From Planctomycetaceae bacterium (GTDB taxonomy: Bacteria; Planctomycetota; Planctomycetia; Isosphaerales; Isosphaeraceae), in NCBI GenBank assembly GCA_019232645.1, contig JAFANO010000620.1, forward strand, positions 1 to 8,925: 8,925 bases of DNA. The letters run 5' to 3'. The first letter of the stretch is position 1. Each line of letters opens with the position of its first letter. Made by a program: the position numbers and the translations under genes. The notes beneath the pieces were generated by a model. That model searched no databases and was not told the origin of the DNA. It worked only from the letters and a program-made list of their open reading frames with translations. Positions 1 through 7,610 of the stretch are shown one piece after another.

Positions 1-894
1 GTCGGCCACCCCTGCCGGGAGGCTCGTCAGGATGGGGATCTCGCGGTCGCCGTCGCGGGTCGGCCGGACCAATTCCACCGTGACCCGGCGCGCCCACAGG
101 CACGCGCCGTCGGCGTTGCTCAGGCGGATGGTTTGCTCGAAGACCACGCCGGTGGCACATCGCCCGCGGGAGACCCGCTCGCCGACGGCCTCCCAGGTCA
201 AGGTCGAGCCGTGCTGGCGGATCACGAACGAGCCGCCGCGGCGGGCAATCCCGAAGAGCAAGGCCGTCGTGCAGAAGTTGCGGTCACCGACCCACAGATC
301 GCCGGGCCGGACCATCTCCAGGATCGGCTCGGTCAGCGACCGCTCCTGGGCGTGGCCGTCCTCGCAGGGGATGGCGTCGAGGACCAGCATCGTGGCCGGG
401 TCGAACACCACCACCGCCTGCCCCGGCAGGGCACCGGCCCGCTCGGTGCGCAGCGGCTTGAGCCGATGCTCGGTGCCAGGCAGGTGGCTGCCATCGAGGA
501 TCTTGACGCGGTAGCCGGGCAGCCACGGCGGTTTGCCCCCGGTCATCGCGGCAATGACCGGGGCGAGCGCCCCGGCGGTGTGACGGACCAGCGCGGCCCC
601 GATCGGCGGCTCGGTGCGGTTGATCTTGTCGGAGACGGCCTGGCGGGTCACGCCGAGGGCCGCGGCGTGCTTCTTGGAAGCCGCGTTGATCGAGGGGCGG
701 ATCTTGCAGACGACGGCGCCCATCAGGTCGACGACGTCGGAGAAGAGCAGCTGCCTCGTGTACTGCTGCTCGGCGACGTCCTCAAAGAGGGTGTCGACGG
801 CTGTGGGCGTCAGGGCGTTCTCCAAAACGGCGCGGGCCATGACGGACACCGGGGACTCCTCGACGAACCGCTCGAAGACCTCGTTCAGGATCAT
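1..894 (-). CDS. IS4-type DDE transposase, 3' end cut by window edge
   Basis: The first 298 residues of a transposase are visible; the reading frame is open to the window edge, so the C-terminus is missing. It would cut and join the ends of its own insertion sequence. An N-terminal part with a possible helix-turn-helix (about residues 70-93, containing GVTRQAVSDKI) is followed by the first catalytic Asp in KILDGSHLPG (D134) and the second in LWVGDRNF (D204). This spacing and the GDRNF context match the RNase H-fold DDE transposases of the IS4 type. The catalytic Glu (YREK region) should lie beyond position 1, after the beta-rich insertion that seems to begin near residue 220. The ATG at 894 is chosen because GGAG sits 8 nt upstream and no in-frame ATG occurs upstream in the part I checked (to about 957). 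No frameshift or internal stop is seen, so the visible part could be active. Family recognised by motif only; exact IS name not assigned. Confidence 0.85.
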   Translation of the reverse strand, partial: MILNEVFERFVEESPVSVMARAVLENALTPTAVDTLFEDVAEQQYTRQLLFSDVVDLMGAVVCKIRPSINAASKKHAAALGVTRQAVSDKINRTEPPIGAALVRHTAGALAPVIAAMTGGKPPWLPGYRVKILDGSHLPGTEHRLKPLRTERAGALPGQAVVVFDPATMLVLDAIPCEDGHAQERSLTEPILEMVRPGDLWVGDRNFCTTALLFGIARRGGSFVIRQHGSTLTWEAVGERVSRGRCATGVVFEQTIRLSNADGACLWARRVTVELVRPTRDGDREIPILTSLPAGVAD

Positions 895-972
895 GGCCGC
901 TGCTCCGCGAGTGGGTAGTAATTCCCTACGAGGAGACAGTTTATCAAAATCCGTGGCCACCTTTACAGGGCT

Positions 973-995
973 GGGTCCGCTGTGCCGACCTTGAC
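973..995 (+). repeat. REP-like repeat, imperfect copy 1
   Basis: This 23-bp copy matches 1003-1025 at 22 of 23 positions, exactly 30 bp away and in the same orientation. The single difference (C at 986 where the second copy has G at 1016) falls in one arm of the palindrome, so the hairpin is weakened here. It is the copy closest to the transposase gene. Confidence 0.75.
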
Positions 996-998
996 TCT

Positions 999-1077
999 TG
1001 TAGGGTCCGCTGTGCGGACCTTGACGGAAATTCCTGGAAAACGAAGATTTGGGACGGTCCGCACAGCGGACCCTACA
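999..1077. repeat. REPIN-like unit: two inverted REP-like palindromes
   Basis: Positions 999-1020 and 1056-1077 are perfect 22-bp inverted repeats of each other, separated by 35 bp. Each arm also contains its own palindrome, GGTCCGC-TGT-GCGGACC at 1004-1020 and its reverse complement at 1056-1072, so each can fold into a 7-bp hairpin with a 3-nt loop. Two REP-type palindromes in opposite orientation are the definition of a REPIN, a short element mobilised in trans by a RAYT (TnpA-REP) Y1 transposase. No RAYT gene is in the window, so the class is an inference from structure. The unit lies about 54 bp beyond the stop of the DUF58 gene, a typical REP position. It could also protect or end the operon transcript, but there is no U-tract, so it is not called a terminator. 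Confidence 0.75.
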
Positions 1078-1130
1078 GGAATTCACCAAGCTGGGCACAT
1101 GATCCAAGACAAATTCCCCTGGAATCGTCG

Positions 1131-2030
1131 TCACCGGATCCGACCCGCGCGCGAGGCCAGGTAGCTCGACAGCGCGACGTCGAGCTCCTGGTCGGTCCGG
1201 AGCGGGACGTAGTCGATGTCGATCGACTGGCAGCTGCGCTTCAGGTCGTTGAGGAACGCGCCCAGCTCGGCCTGGTAGGCGCGGCGCAGGGCGTGCGGCT
1301 CGGTCAGGACGTCGGGCAGGCCCTCCATCCCCCGGAACAGGGTCGTGTCGCGGAACGGGAACTCGATCTCGGCCGGGTCGAGGACGTGGAAGACGATGAC
1401 CTCGTGGCGGCGGTGCCGGAAGTGCTTCAGCCCCGCGATGATTCGGGGGACGTCGTCGAACAGGTCGGAGAAGATCGCCACCACGCCGCGCTTCTTGAAC
1501 CGCTCGGCCAGGTCGTGGAAGACGATGCCAAGGTCCGACTTCTCCCGAGCCGGCGCGACGTCCATGATGTGGATCAGCTCCTTCAGGTGCGACGGCTGGC
1601 CCGCCGGCTTGAGGTACCGACGGACCATGTCGTCGAACGTCGCCAGGCCGACCGAGTCCTGCTGTCGCAGGACCATGTAGCCCAGCGCCGCCGCGACGAA
1701 CTGGGCATAGCGGAGCTTCGAGACGTTGTCGCCCGAGGCGTACGCCATCGACTCGCTCGTGTCCAGGAGCAGGTAGAGCAGGAGGTTCGTCTCCTCCTCG
1801 TACTGCTTGAGGTAGAGCTTGTCGGTCTTGGACCAGACCTTCCAGTCGACGTGCCGGATATCGTCGCCCGGGACGTACTCGCGGTGCTCGGCGAACTCGA
1901 CCGAGAACCCGTGGTACGGGCTCGGGTGCATCCCCGCGACGTAGCCCTCGACCACCAGGCGCGCCTGGAGGTCGAGGCCCTCGAGGCTAGCCAATGTTTG
2001 CGGATTTAAATATCTTTGGTAGTTTTCCAC
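1131..2030 (-). CDS. DUF58 domain protein (vWA-like partner of MoxR)
   Basis: A 299-residue DUF58 protein. The conserved family signature appears as the EYVPGDDIRHVDWK stretch (residues 51-64). It is followed by a von Willebrand A-like fold with a metal-ion site DTSES (D90, S92, S94) and a later FSDLFDD (residues 187-193) that may complete the metal site. The family partners MoxR AAA+ ATPases in maturing or activating other proteins, often in the envelope; MxaS of methanol dehydrogenase clusters is an example. No signal peptide or membrane helix is seen, so this short form is probably cytoplasmic. The start is a GTG at 2030, giving the usual MENYQRYLNP-type beginning of planctomycete homologues (recalled, not searched). 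It lies 44 bp inside the upstream MoxR gene, so translation is probably coupled. The stop is TGA at 1131-1133. Length is normal for the short DUF58 class. The specific client is unknown. Confidence 0.92.
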   Translation of the reverse strand: MENYQRYLNPQTLASLEGLDLQARLVVEGYVAGMHPSPYHGFSVEFAEHREYVPGDDIRHVDWKVWSKTDKLYLKQYEEETNLLLYLLLDTSESMAYASGDNVSKLRYAQFVAAALGYMVLRQQDSVGLATFDDMVRRYLKPAGQPSHLKELIHIMDVAPAREKSDLGIVFHDLAERFKKRGVVAIFSDLFDDVPRIIAGLKHFRHRRHEVIVFHVLDPAEIEFPFRDTTLFRGMEGLPDVLTEPHALRRAYQAELGAFLNDLKRSCQSIDIDYVPLRTDQELDVALSSYLASRAGRIR

Positions 2031-3066
2031 TTCGCTCGGCCTCGTGCTCGTCGACCGGGACGGCGTTGATCAGCCGTTGCACGATGTCGTCGGGCCGCAG
2101 GCCCTCCGCCTCGGCGTTGAAGTTGGTGATGATGCGGTGGCGGAGCACGGGCCCGGCGACGGCGCGGATGTCGTCGGTCGAGACGTAATAGCGGCCGTGG
2201 AGCACGGCGCGCGCCTTGGCCGCGAGCACCAGGTACTGGCTGGCGCGGGGGCCGGCACCCCAGCTCACGTAGTCGCGGATGAAGTCGGGCACGTCCCCCT
2301 TCTCGCGCCGGGTCATCCGGGTCAGCCGGACGGCATACCGCGCGACGTGGTCGGCGACCGGGACCTTCCGGACGATCTCCTGGAGCTCCAGGATGTCGGC
2401 GCCGGAGAGGACCTTGGACACGTTCGGCTTGTGGGTCGAGGTCGTCAGCCGGACGATATCCAGCTCCTCGGCCTCGTCGGGGTAGTCGACCAGGATGTTG
2501 AGCATGAACCGGTCGAGCTGCGCCTCGGGCAGGGGGTACGTCCCTTCCTGCTCGATGGGGTTCTGGGTCGCCAGGACGAAGAACGGGTCGGGCAGGCGGT
2601 GCCGCTCGCCGCCGACGGTGACTTGCCGCTCCTGCATGGCCTCCAGCAGCGCCGCCTGTGTCTTGGGCGGGGTCCGGTTCACCTCGTCGGCCAGCACGAT
2701 GTTGGCGAAGATCGGCCCGCGGAGGAACTTGAACTGGCGGACGCCGGTCGCCTTGTCCTCCTGGATCACCTCGGTCCCGGTGATGTCCGAGGGCATCAGG
2801 TCGGGGGTAAATTGGATCCGGTTATAGGTCAGGTTCAGCGCGTCGGCCAGGGTGTGGATCATCAGCGTCTTGGCCAGGCCGGGGACGCCGATCAGCAGGC
2901 AGTGGCCCCGCGCGAAGATCGCCACGAGCAACTCCTCGAGGACCGCGTGCTGGCCCACGATGACCTTGCTCAGCTCCCCCCTGAGCTTGGCGAAAGCGTC
3001 CTTGAGTCGTTCGACGGCGGCGAGGTCGTCGTTCGGGAGGGATTGGCTGGAAGTTTCGTCGCTCAC
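1987..3066 (-). CDS. MoxR-family AAA+ ATPase
   Basis: A 359-residue MoxR ATPase with all the hallmarks: Walker A GVPGLAKT (60-67), Walker B VLADEV (124-129), sensor 1 ATQNP (166-170), EAQLDRF with a likely arginine finger (181-187) and a sensor 2 GPRAS (272-276). MoxR proteins are ATP-driven chaperone-like machines that act with vWA/DUF58 partners to mature or insert cofactors into target proteins. The start is a GTG at 3066, preceded by AGGGAGA 7 nt upstream; the frame stays open further upstream to about 3570, but that part overlaps the PQQ-like gene and has no MoxR similarity. The C-terminus (KLPKIFKSANIG, stop TAG at 1987-1989) is read through a strikingly AT-rich stretch that also encodes the start of the DUF58 gene. 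It lies 83 bp after the PQQ-like gene stop, so the three are probably one transcript. Confidence 0.95.
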   Translation of the reverse strand: MSDETSSQSLPNDDLAAVERLKDAFAKLRGELSKVIVGQHAVLEELLVAIFARGHCLLIGVPGLAKTLMIHTLADALNLTYNRIQFTPDLMPSDITGTEVIQEDKATGVRQFKFLRGPIFANIVLADEVNRTPPKTQAALLEAMQERQVTVGGERHRLPDPFFVLATQNPIEQEGTYPLPEAQLDRFMLNILVDYPDEAEELDIVRLTTSTHKPNVSKVLSGADILELQEIVRKVPVADHVARYAVRLTRMTRREKGDVPDFIRDYVSWGAGPRASQYLVLAAKARAVLHGRYYVSTDDIRAVAGPVLRHRIITNFNAEAEGLRPDDIVQRLINAVPVDEHEAERSGKLPKIFKSANIG

Positions 3067-3149
3067 GCGGAGATCTCCCTGGGGCAAGATTGGCAGCACG
3101 ATCGTCGGGACCGGCGGGGAGGTGGCGGGACAGCCTCGACCCCTCCAGA
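3067..3149 (-). promoter_or_regulatory. Short spacer with strong MoxR ribosome binding site
   Basis: The 83 bp between the PQQ-like stop and the MoxR start hold an AGGGAGA Shine-Dalgarno sequence (about 3074-3080) placed 7 nt before the GTG. This site decides the MoxR start over upstream in-frame alternatives. No terminator-like hairpin with a U-tract is visible in the spacer, consistent with read-through from the large gene into MoxR. Confidence 0.6.
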
Positions 3150-6100
3150 CTATCGGGGGAACTTTGAGGCGTCCATCGCGGCCCGCTCGCCCAGCGCCCA
3201 GAGCCCACCCTGCGCCGCGACCAGCGCGCCACGGGGGATGAGCCGGACCGCGACTTCGGAGACGGCGACCGGGAAGACCAGTCGCTGCACGAGCTCGCCC
3301 GAGTCGCGGCGACGGAAGACCAGGGGCAGGCTCTCCAGCTCCCCCTCGGCGTGTCCCGAGATCACCGGATAGGCCATCACGCACCGAGCCGTCAAGGCGA
3401 TCGACCATCCCGACTCGGGGCCGGTCAGCGGGCGGGACCAGACGCGCGAGCCGTCGGCCAGCCGCAGCGCGTTGAGGGTCCGATTGCTCGCCCAGTAGAA
3501 CCGCTCGATGTCGAGCGCCATGGCCTCGGGCCGCTCGCTCAGGTCCTCGATCCCGAGCGGGTAGGACCACCGCTTGACCCCCGTCGCGGGGTCGAGACGG
3601 ATCAGCTCGATGCCGTCGTGGACCACCAGCAGCCGCTCGGCGTCGCCGAGCAGTCGAGGGGGGCCGTTGCGGGGGAAGTCGACGCTCTCGCGGAAGACCC
3701 AGGCGTTGTGGCCGCGCCGCAGGTCGAACAGGGCGACCGTCCGGCGATCGGCCACCAGGGCCACGTGGTCGTCGTCGATCGGCAAGGGGGACCGAGCCCA
3801 GTCTTCGTCGTCGGACCTGGGGAACTCGCCGCAGCGGCGGCCGGTCGCGGTCTCCAGCACCAGGGCTATGCCCGGCTTCCGCACCTGGAGCACGATCCGC
3901 TGGGGACCGATCCAGAGGTTCGGGTTGATCGTCCCGGAGGCCGGCGCGAAGGACCAGTCCACCAGCCCGGTGTCGCCGTCGAAGGCCAGCAGCTCATGAT
4001 CGCCGCGGAGGCAGAAGACGCGGTCGCCCACGATCTGAAAATGATGGAAATGCCCGCCCGAGCGGTCGCCGGGGGCCACATCGGTGTCGGGCCGGGCGAA
4101 CGGGTTCTCGCCGCGACGGCCCGGGCGAGGGCCGCCCAGGTCGTATTGCCAGTCGATCGTCCCCTTGTCGAGGCTCAGAGCGATCAGCCTGGTCTCGGTC
4201 GCGGCGATGATCTTGTCGGCGAGGTAGCCGACCCAGACCGGCGGGCTGGACAGATCGGCGGACCAGAGCGGCTCGCCCGAGGCCGGGTCGATGGCGCGGA
4301 GGGCGAGGCCCTGGACGAGAAAGATCCGGCTGGCCTCCGCCGACGGGGGCATCCCCTCCGCCCCGAGCGGGCGGACCGCCCCCGGCAACGGGCGACCCCA
4401 GCGCCGGACCAGGGGCACCGGCAGGGCCGGTTCCGAGCGGTCGCCCATCATCCGGTCGAACGGCTCGTGCGCCAGCCGCTCGGCGACCAACGCTGCCACT
4501 CGCGCCTCGGTGCCGAACTCCTCAAGCGTCACGTCGCCGAACCGCGCCAGGATCTCGGTATACGTGTCGCGCGCCGGGACCCAGAGCCGCTGCGCCTCGT
4601 AGGCGCGGGCCAAGCCGAGCAAGGCACGGGCCCGGAGTGCGTCGCCCGGTGCGGCGGCCAGCAGCCGCTTGTAGGCGTGTGCCGCCTCCGCCGGGCGGTT
4701 CGAGGTGTCGCGGAGCTGGCCCAGCGCCATGAGCGAGTCGGGGACGACCAGGGCCACCGGGTAGCTCCGCCCGACCTCCTCGAGCAGGTGCGCATCCCCC
4801 TGCGCCTTGCCCCGTTCGAGCAGGTCGCGCGCCTGCCGGTCGAACGGCTCGTACAGCCCTCGGCCGTGGGCCTTGAGGATCGCGGCCAGCCGGTCGCCGA
4901 TCAGGAGGTCGGCGCGGATCGTGCGGTGGCCCTCCTCGACGGCGACGCTCAGGGGCCGGAGTTGCTCTTCGGCGAGCAGCCCCTGGAGCGTGACGACCGC
5001 GTCGCGGGGCGTGCCACGGTCGAGCTGGACGTCGGCCAGCGCCAGCCGCGCCATGAGCCGGTCGCGATCCGACCAGGCGACCTTGGTCGCCGCCTCGAGA
5101 TGCTCGGCCGCCCGCGCCCACTCCTTGCCCGCTCGGGCCCGGCGACCCAGCCGCATCAGCAGGCGGTATTGATGGTTGCGGGTCGCCTCGACCAGCGGGT
5201 GGCCGTCGATCGACTCCGACGGCCGGGCCCGCCGCAGCGCCTGGCTCAGCGCCTCCAGCGCGAGCTCGTCCTTGCCGGTCGCCTCGGCGGCCCGCGCCAG
5301 CCGGAAGTAGTTCGAGGCCTGGTCGGGCGCGCGGGCGATCTCATCGCGATAGCGCTGGATCAGCCGGCTGTTCTGGCAGAAGACGACCAGCGCGTCGGCC
5401 TGCGCGACGATCAGGTAGCCGTCGCCGACGGCGAGGTTGCCGCCGGTCGTGTGGAATGAATCCTGGAGCTTGATCGAGGGCTCGACCCGGAGCCCGGTGG
5501 CCTGGTCGAGGATCTGGATCTCGTTGCGGGTCGGCCAGTAGATCTTGTCGCCGGCCAGCAGGCCACGGCCGAAGCCCTCGAAGGCCGGGCCGTTGTCGGG
5601 CCACGACTGGACGAGCTTGCCGGTCCTGACGTCGAACAAGAGCACGCGGTCGCCGGTGGCGACCAACCGGCCTTTGGCGACCCCCAGCAAGTGCGCCAGC
5701 TTGACCTCGTCGGGCAGCGGTTTGGTCTTCCAGACGAGGCGGCCGCTGGCGGCGTTGAAGGCATAGATGCTGTTGGCGTCGTCGGGGGCGACGATCACCA
5801 GGCCGTCGTGGACGATCGCCGGGTTGAGGTCGCGCTCGTGGCCCAGGCCGGCATCGTTGCGGTCCTCCCTGGGATAGGTCGCGACCCAGCGGATGCCCCC
5901 CGTCTCGGCGTCGAGCGCCGCGACCGCGCCGAGGTTCGTCTGATAGTAGACCGTCGAGCCGTCGAGCGAGAGCAGGCGGTGGCCGAAATCGTTCAGGGGG
6001 GAGCCGAAGCCGCCGCCCATGCCCATGCCCATGCCGAAGCCGAGCGGGTTGTCGAACTCGGAGGGCGCCGCGCCGAGGTAGCGGACCCAGCGCGGGGTCC

Positions 6101-7610
6101 CCGTCTCGGCATCGAGGCAGGCCACGTAGGTCGACGTCAGCTCGCGCCGGTCGGTCACCGCGACGTACACGCGGCGCGCATCGGCGACGGGAGTCCCCTC
6201 GAACCCGAGGCTGCGGTTCAGGCCGTCGGCCGGGCGCTGCGGCAGCGTCAGGTCGCTCGCCTGGCAGGTCCAGAGCAGCTTGCCCTCGCTGTTGCGGTCG
6301 ACCGCGATGATCGAGCCGGGCGACGCGACGGACATCCGCCCCATGCCGAAGTGCACCGGGCCCGTCGGCCCCATCCGGGCGTAGATCCGGTCGCCGAAGG
6401 CCGTCAGCGTGTAGCGCGGCAGGGTCGTCACCGGCAACGCCGCGATCGGGCCGGATCGCTCCTGGGTCTCGTCGTGCTTCCAGGCCTCGCGGTGCGCCCC
6501 CGCGCTGCTCCCGGGCGGCCCGGTCGGGCGGTCGTTCAGGTCATAGGCGAGGATCCTGTTGCTGTCGCAGACGACGACCTGGTCGCCCAGGACGATCGGA
6601 TGATAGGCCAGGAGCCGGTCGTCGGGGATCCGGAACGACGACATCCCCATCGCGCGCACGCCCATGCCGCGACTCAAGGTGTTGGGGTTGTATGCCTCGA
6701 GCTCGATCCGCCACTGGAGCGACCCGACGTCGATCGGCCCCGGAACGACCTTGGTCCGCGTCGGCGAGCCGGCGAATGTCGGCCAGCGGCCGTCAGGCTG
6801 GGCGGGGGGCGCGAGGTGGTCGAGCCGCAGCGCCTCGGCCAGTGTCTCGGCATAGGGACCGGACCGGCCGGCCAGCGCGCCGGCGGCATCCGGGTACGCG
6901 GCGGCGAACGCCTCCAGCGCCGCGCGATCGGGCGGGTCCTCGGCCTCGGCCGCGCGGCAGAGGAGCTTCTTGGCCGCGACCCTGGCCAGGTCGACGCTCG
7001 GGTCGGGATGGATTAGCCCGGATCGATCTCCGGGGCTGTCGGGGACGAGCTGACGGTACAGCGACAGCGCCTCGTCGAAGCGGCCGTCTTCGAAGGCCAG
7101 GTCGCCCAGCAGCTCGAGCGCGTCGTCGCCCCAGGCGCTGCAGAACGCCTGTTCGACGACGCGGCGGAGCAACCCTCGGTCGCGCTCGGCCGCCCCCTGG
7201 CGATACCATTGCTCGGCCCGCACGTCGACACGCGAACGGTAGATCGCGCGACCCGCGGGCGGCAGCGCCGCCAGCCGTCGCTGGCAGAACTGTCGCAGGT
7301 CGACGAACAGGACCGACTCCCCCGACGGGTCGCCCGCGGCGTCATCCTTCGGCAGCCTGGCGACCTTGTCCCCGAACTGCTGGATGACGCGCTGATAGAG
7401 ATCGACGGCCTCGGCCCACTGGCCCTCGCGCGCATGGCTCGCCGCGTTCCGCAGCAGCGCGTCGGCCGTGTCGCTGAAATCGGGGTAGAACTTCGTTGCC
7501 GTCCGGTTGAATCCCTGGGCCAGGCCGTGCGGACAGTTCAGGGCCATCCCCGTCCACACGACCGCCCATCCAACTCGACCCCAGCAGCCCGACCTCAGCA
7601 GTTGTTTCAT
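3150..7610 (-). CDS. Large exported TPR and PQQ-like beta-propeller protein
   Basis: A 1486-residue protein of a type common in planctomycetes. The start ATG at 7610 has a GGAGGG ribosome binding site 7 nt upstream and yields a signal peptide: basic MKQLLRSGCWGR, hydrophobic VGWAVVWTGMAL, likely cut after HGLA near residue 31. Residues about 40-260 are helical with TPR-like units. About 290-750 form a first propeller with PQQ-like blades, for example LDAETGTPRW (499), LDAETGGIRW (566) and FNAASGRLVW (618). About 760-1030 is a second TPR region. About 1090-1480 is a second propeller, with IDPASGEPLW (1107), FDGDTGLVDW (1210) and LDPATGVKRW (1339). Such BamB-like propellers usually bind proteins, not PQQ. 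The protein has no adjacent cysteine pair, which methanol dehydrogenases have, so enzyme activity is doubtful. It is probably periplasmic and first in an operon with MoxR and DUF58. Three Gly-Met-rich patches occur in the first propeller. The specific role is unknown. Confidence 0.9.
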   Translation of the reverse strand: MKQLLRSGCWGRVGWAVVWTGMALNCPHGLAQGFNRTATKFYPDFSDTADALLRNAASHAREGQWAEAVDLYQRVIQQFGDKVARLPKDDAAGDPSGESVLFVDLRQFCQRRLAALPPAGRAIYRSRVDVRAEQWYRQGAAERDRGLLRRVVEQAFCSAWGDDALELLGDLAFEDGRFDEALSLYRQLVPDSPGDRSGLIHPDPSVDLARVAAKKLLCRAAEAEDPPDRAALEAFAAAYPDAAGALAGRSGPYAETLAEALRLDHLAPPAQPDGRWPTFAGSPTRTKVVPGPIDVGSLQWRIELEAYNPNTLSRGMGVRAMGMSSFRIPDDRLLAYHPIVLGDQVVVCDSNRILAYDLNDRPTGPPGSSAGAHREAWKHDETQERSGPIAALPVTTLPRYTLTAFGDRIYARMGPTGPVHFGMGRMSVASPGSIIAVDRNSEGKLLWTCQASDLTLPQRPADGLNRSLGFEGTPVADARRVYVAVTDRRELTSTYVACLDAETGTPRWVRYLGAAPSEFDNPLGFGMGMGMGGGFGSPLNDFGHRLLSLDGSTVYYQTNLGAVAALDAETGGIRWVATYPREDRNDAGLGHERDLNPAIVHDGLVIVAPDDANSIYAFNAASGRLVWKTKPLPDEVKLAHLLGVAKGRLVATGDRVLLFDVRTGKLVQSWPDNGPAFEGFGRGLLAGDKIYWPTRNEIQILDQATGLRVEPSIKLQDSFHTTGGNLAVGDGYLIVAQADALVVFCQNSRLIQRYRDEIARAPDQASNYFRLARAAEATGKDELALEALSQALRRARPSESIDGHPLVEATRNHQYRLLMRLGRRARAGKEWARAAEHLEAATKVAWSDRDRLMARLALADVQLDRGTPRDAVVTLQGLLAEEQLRPLSVAVEEGHRTIRADLLIGDRLAAILKAHGRGLYEPFDRQARDLLERGKAQGDAHLLEEVGRSYPVALVVPDSLMALGQLRDTSNRPAEAAHAYKRLLAAAPGDALRARALLGLARAYEAQRLWVPARDTYTEILARFGDVTLEEFGTEARVAALVAERLAHEPFDRMMGDRSEPALPVPLVRRWGRPLPGAVRPLGAEGMPPSAEASRIFLVQGLALRAIDPASGEPLWSADLSSPPVWVGYLADKIIAATETRLIALSLDKGTIDWQYDLGGPRPGRRGENPFARPDTDVAPGDRSGGHFHHFQIVGDRVFCLRGDHELLAFDGDTGLVDWSFAPASGTINPNLWIGPQRIVLQVRKPGIALVLETATGRRCGEFPRSDDEDWARSPLPIDDDHVALVADRRTVALFDLRRGHNAWVFRESVDFPRNGPPRLLGDAERLLVVHDGIELIRLDPATGVKRWSYPLGIEDLSERPEAMALDIERFYWASNRTLNALRLADGSRVWSRPLTGPESGWSIALTARCVMAYPVISGHAEGELESLPLVFRRRDSGELVQRLVFPVAVSEVAVRLIPRGALVAAQGGLWALGERAAMDASKFPR

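Larger units (their letters stand above)
895..1130. other. Intergenic junction between the IS and the DUF58 gene
   Basis: This 236-bp gap separates the transposase start from the DUF58 stop. It must contain one end of the insertion sequence (probably between about 895 and 972) and a cluster of three REP-like palindromes (973-1077). I could not define the IS terminal inverted repeat, because the other IS end is outside the window. The stretch around 918-950 is noticeably more AT-rich than the genes on either side, as expected for an IS end carrying the transposase promoter, but I cannot assign -35/-10 boxes with confidence. Confidence 0.5.

Noticed and set aside
133..918. 261-codon open frame on the plus strand
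   Set aside because: Antisense to the transposase, whose catalytic Asp motifs are clear on the minus strand.
2044..3372. 442-codon open frame on the plus strand
   Set aside because: Antisense to MoxR, which shows every AAA+ motif; the composition is that of a frame shadow.
3067..3570. N-terminal extension of the MoxR frame
   Set aside because: It overlaps the end of the propeller gene, is Arg/Gly/Pro-rich without similarity to MoxR proteins, and a strong ribosome binding site supports the GTG at 3066.
3351..5459. 702-codon open frame on the plus strand
   Set aside because: It lies antisense to the well-supported propeller gene, is rich in Arg/Gly/Pro/Ala with no recognisable domain, and is explained by high GC at third positions leaving few stops.
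5691..7016. 441-codon open frame on the plus strand
   Set aside because: Antisense to the first propeller and of low-complexity composition, so a shadow.
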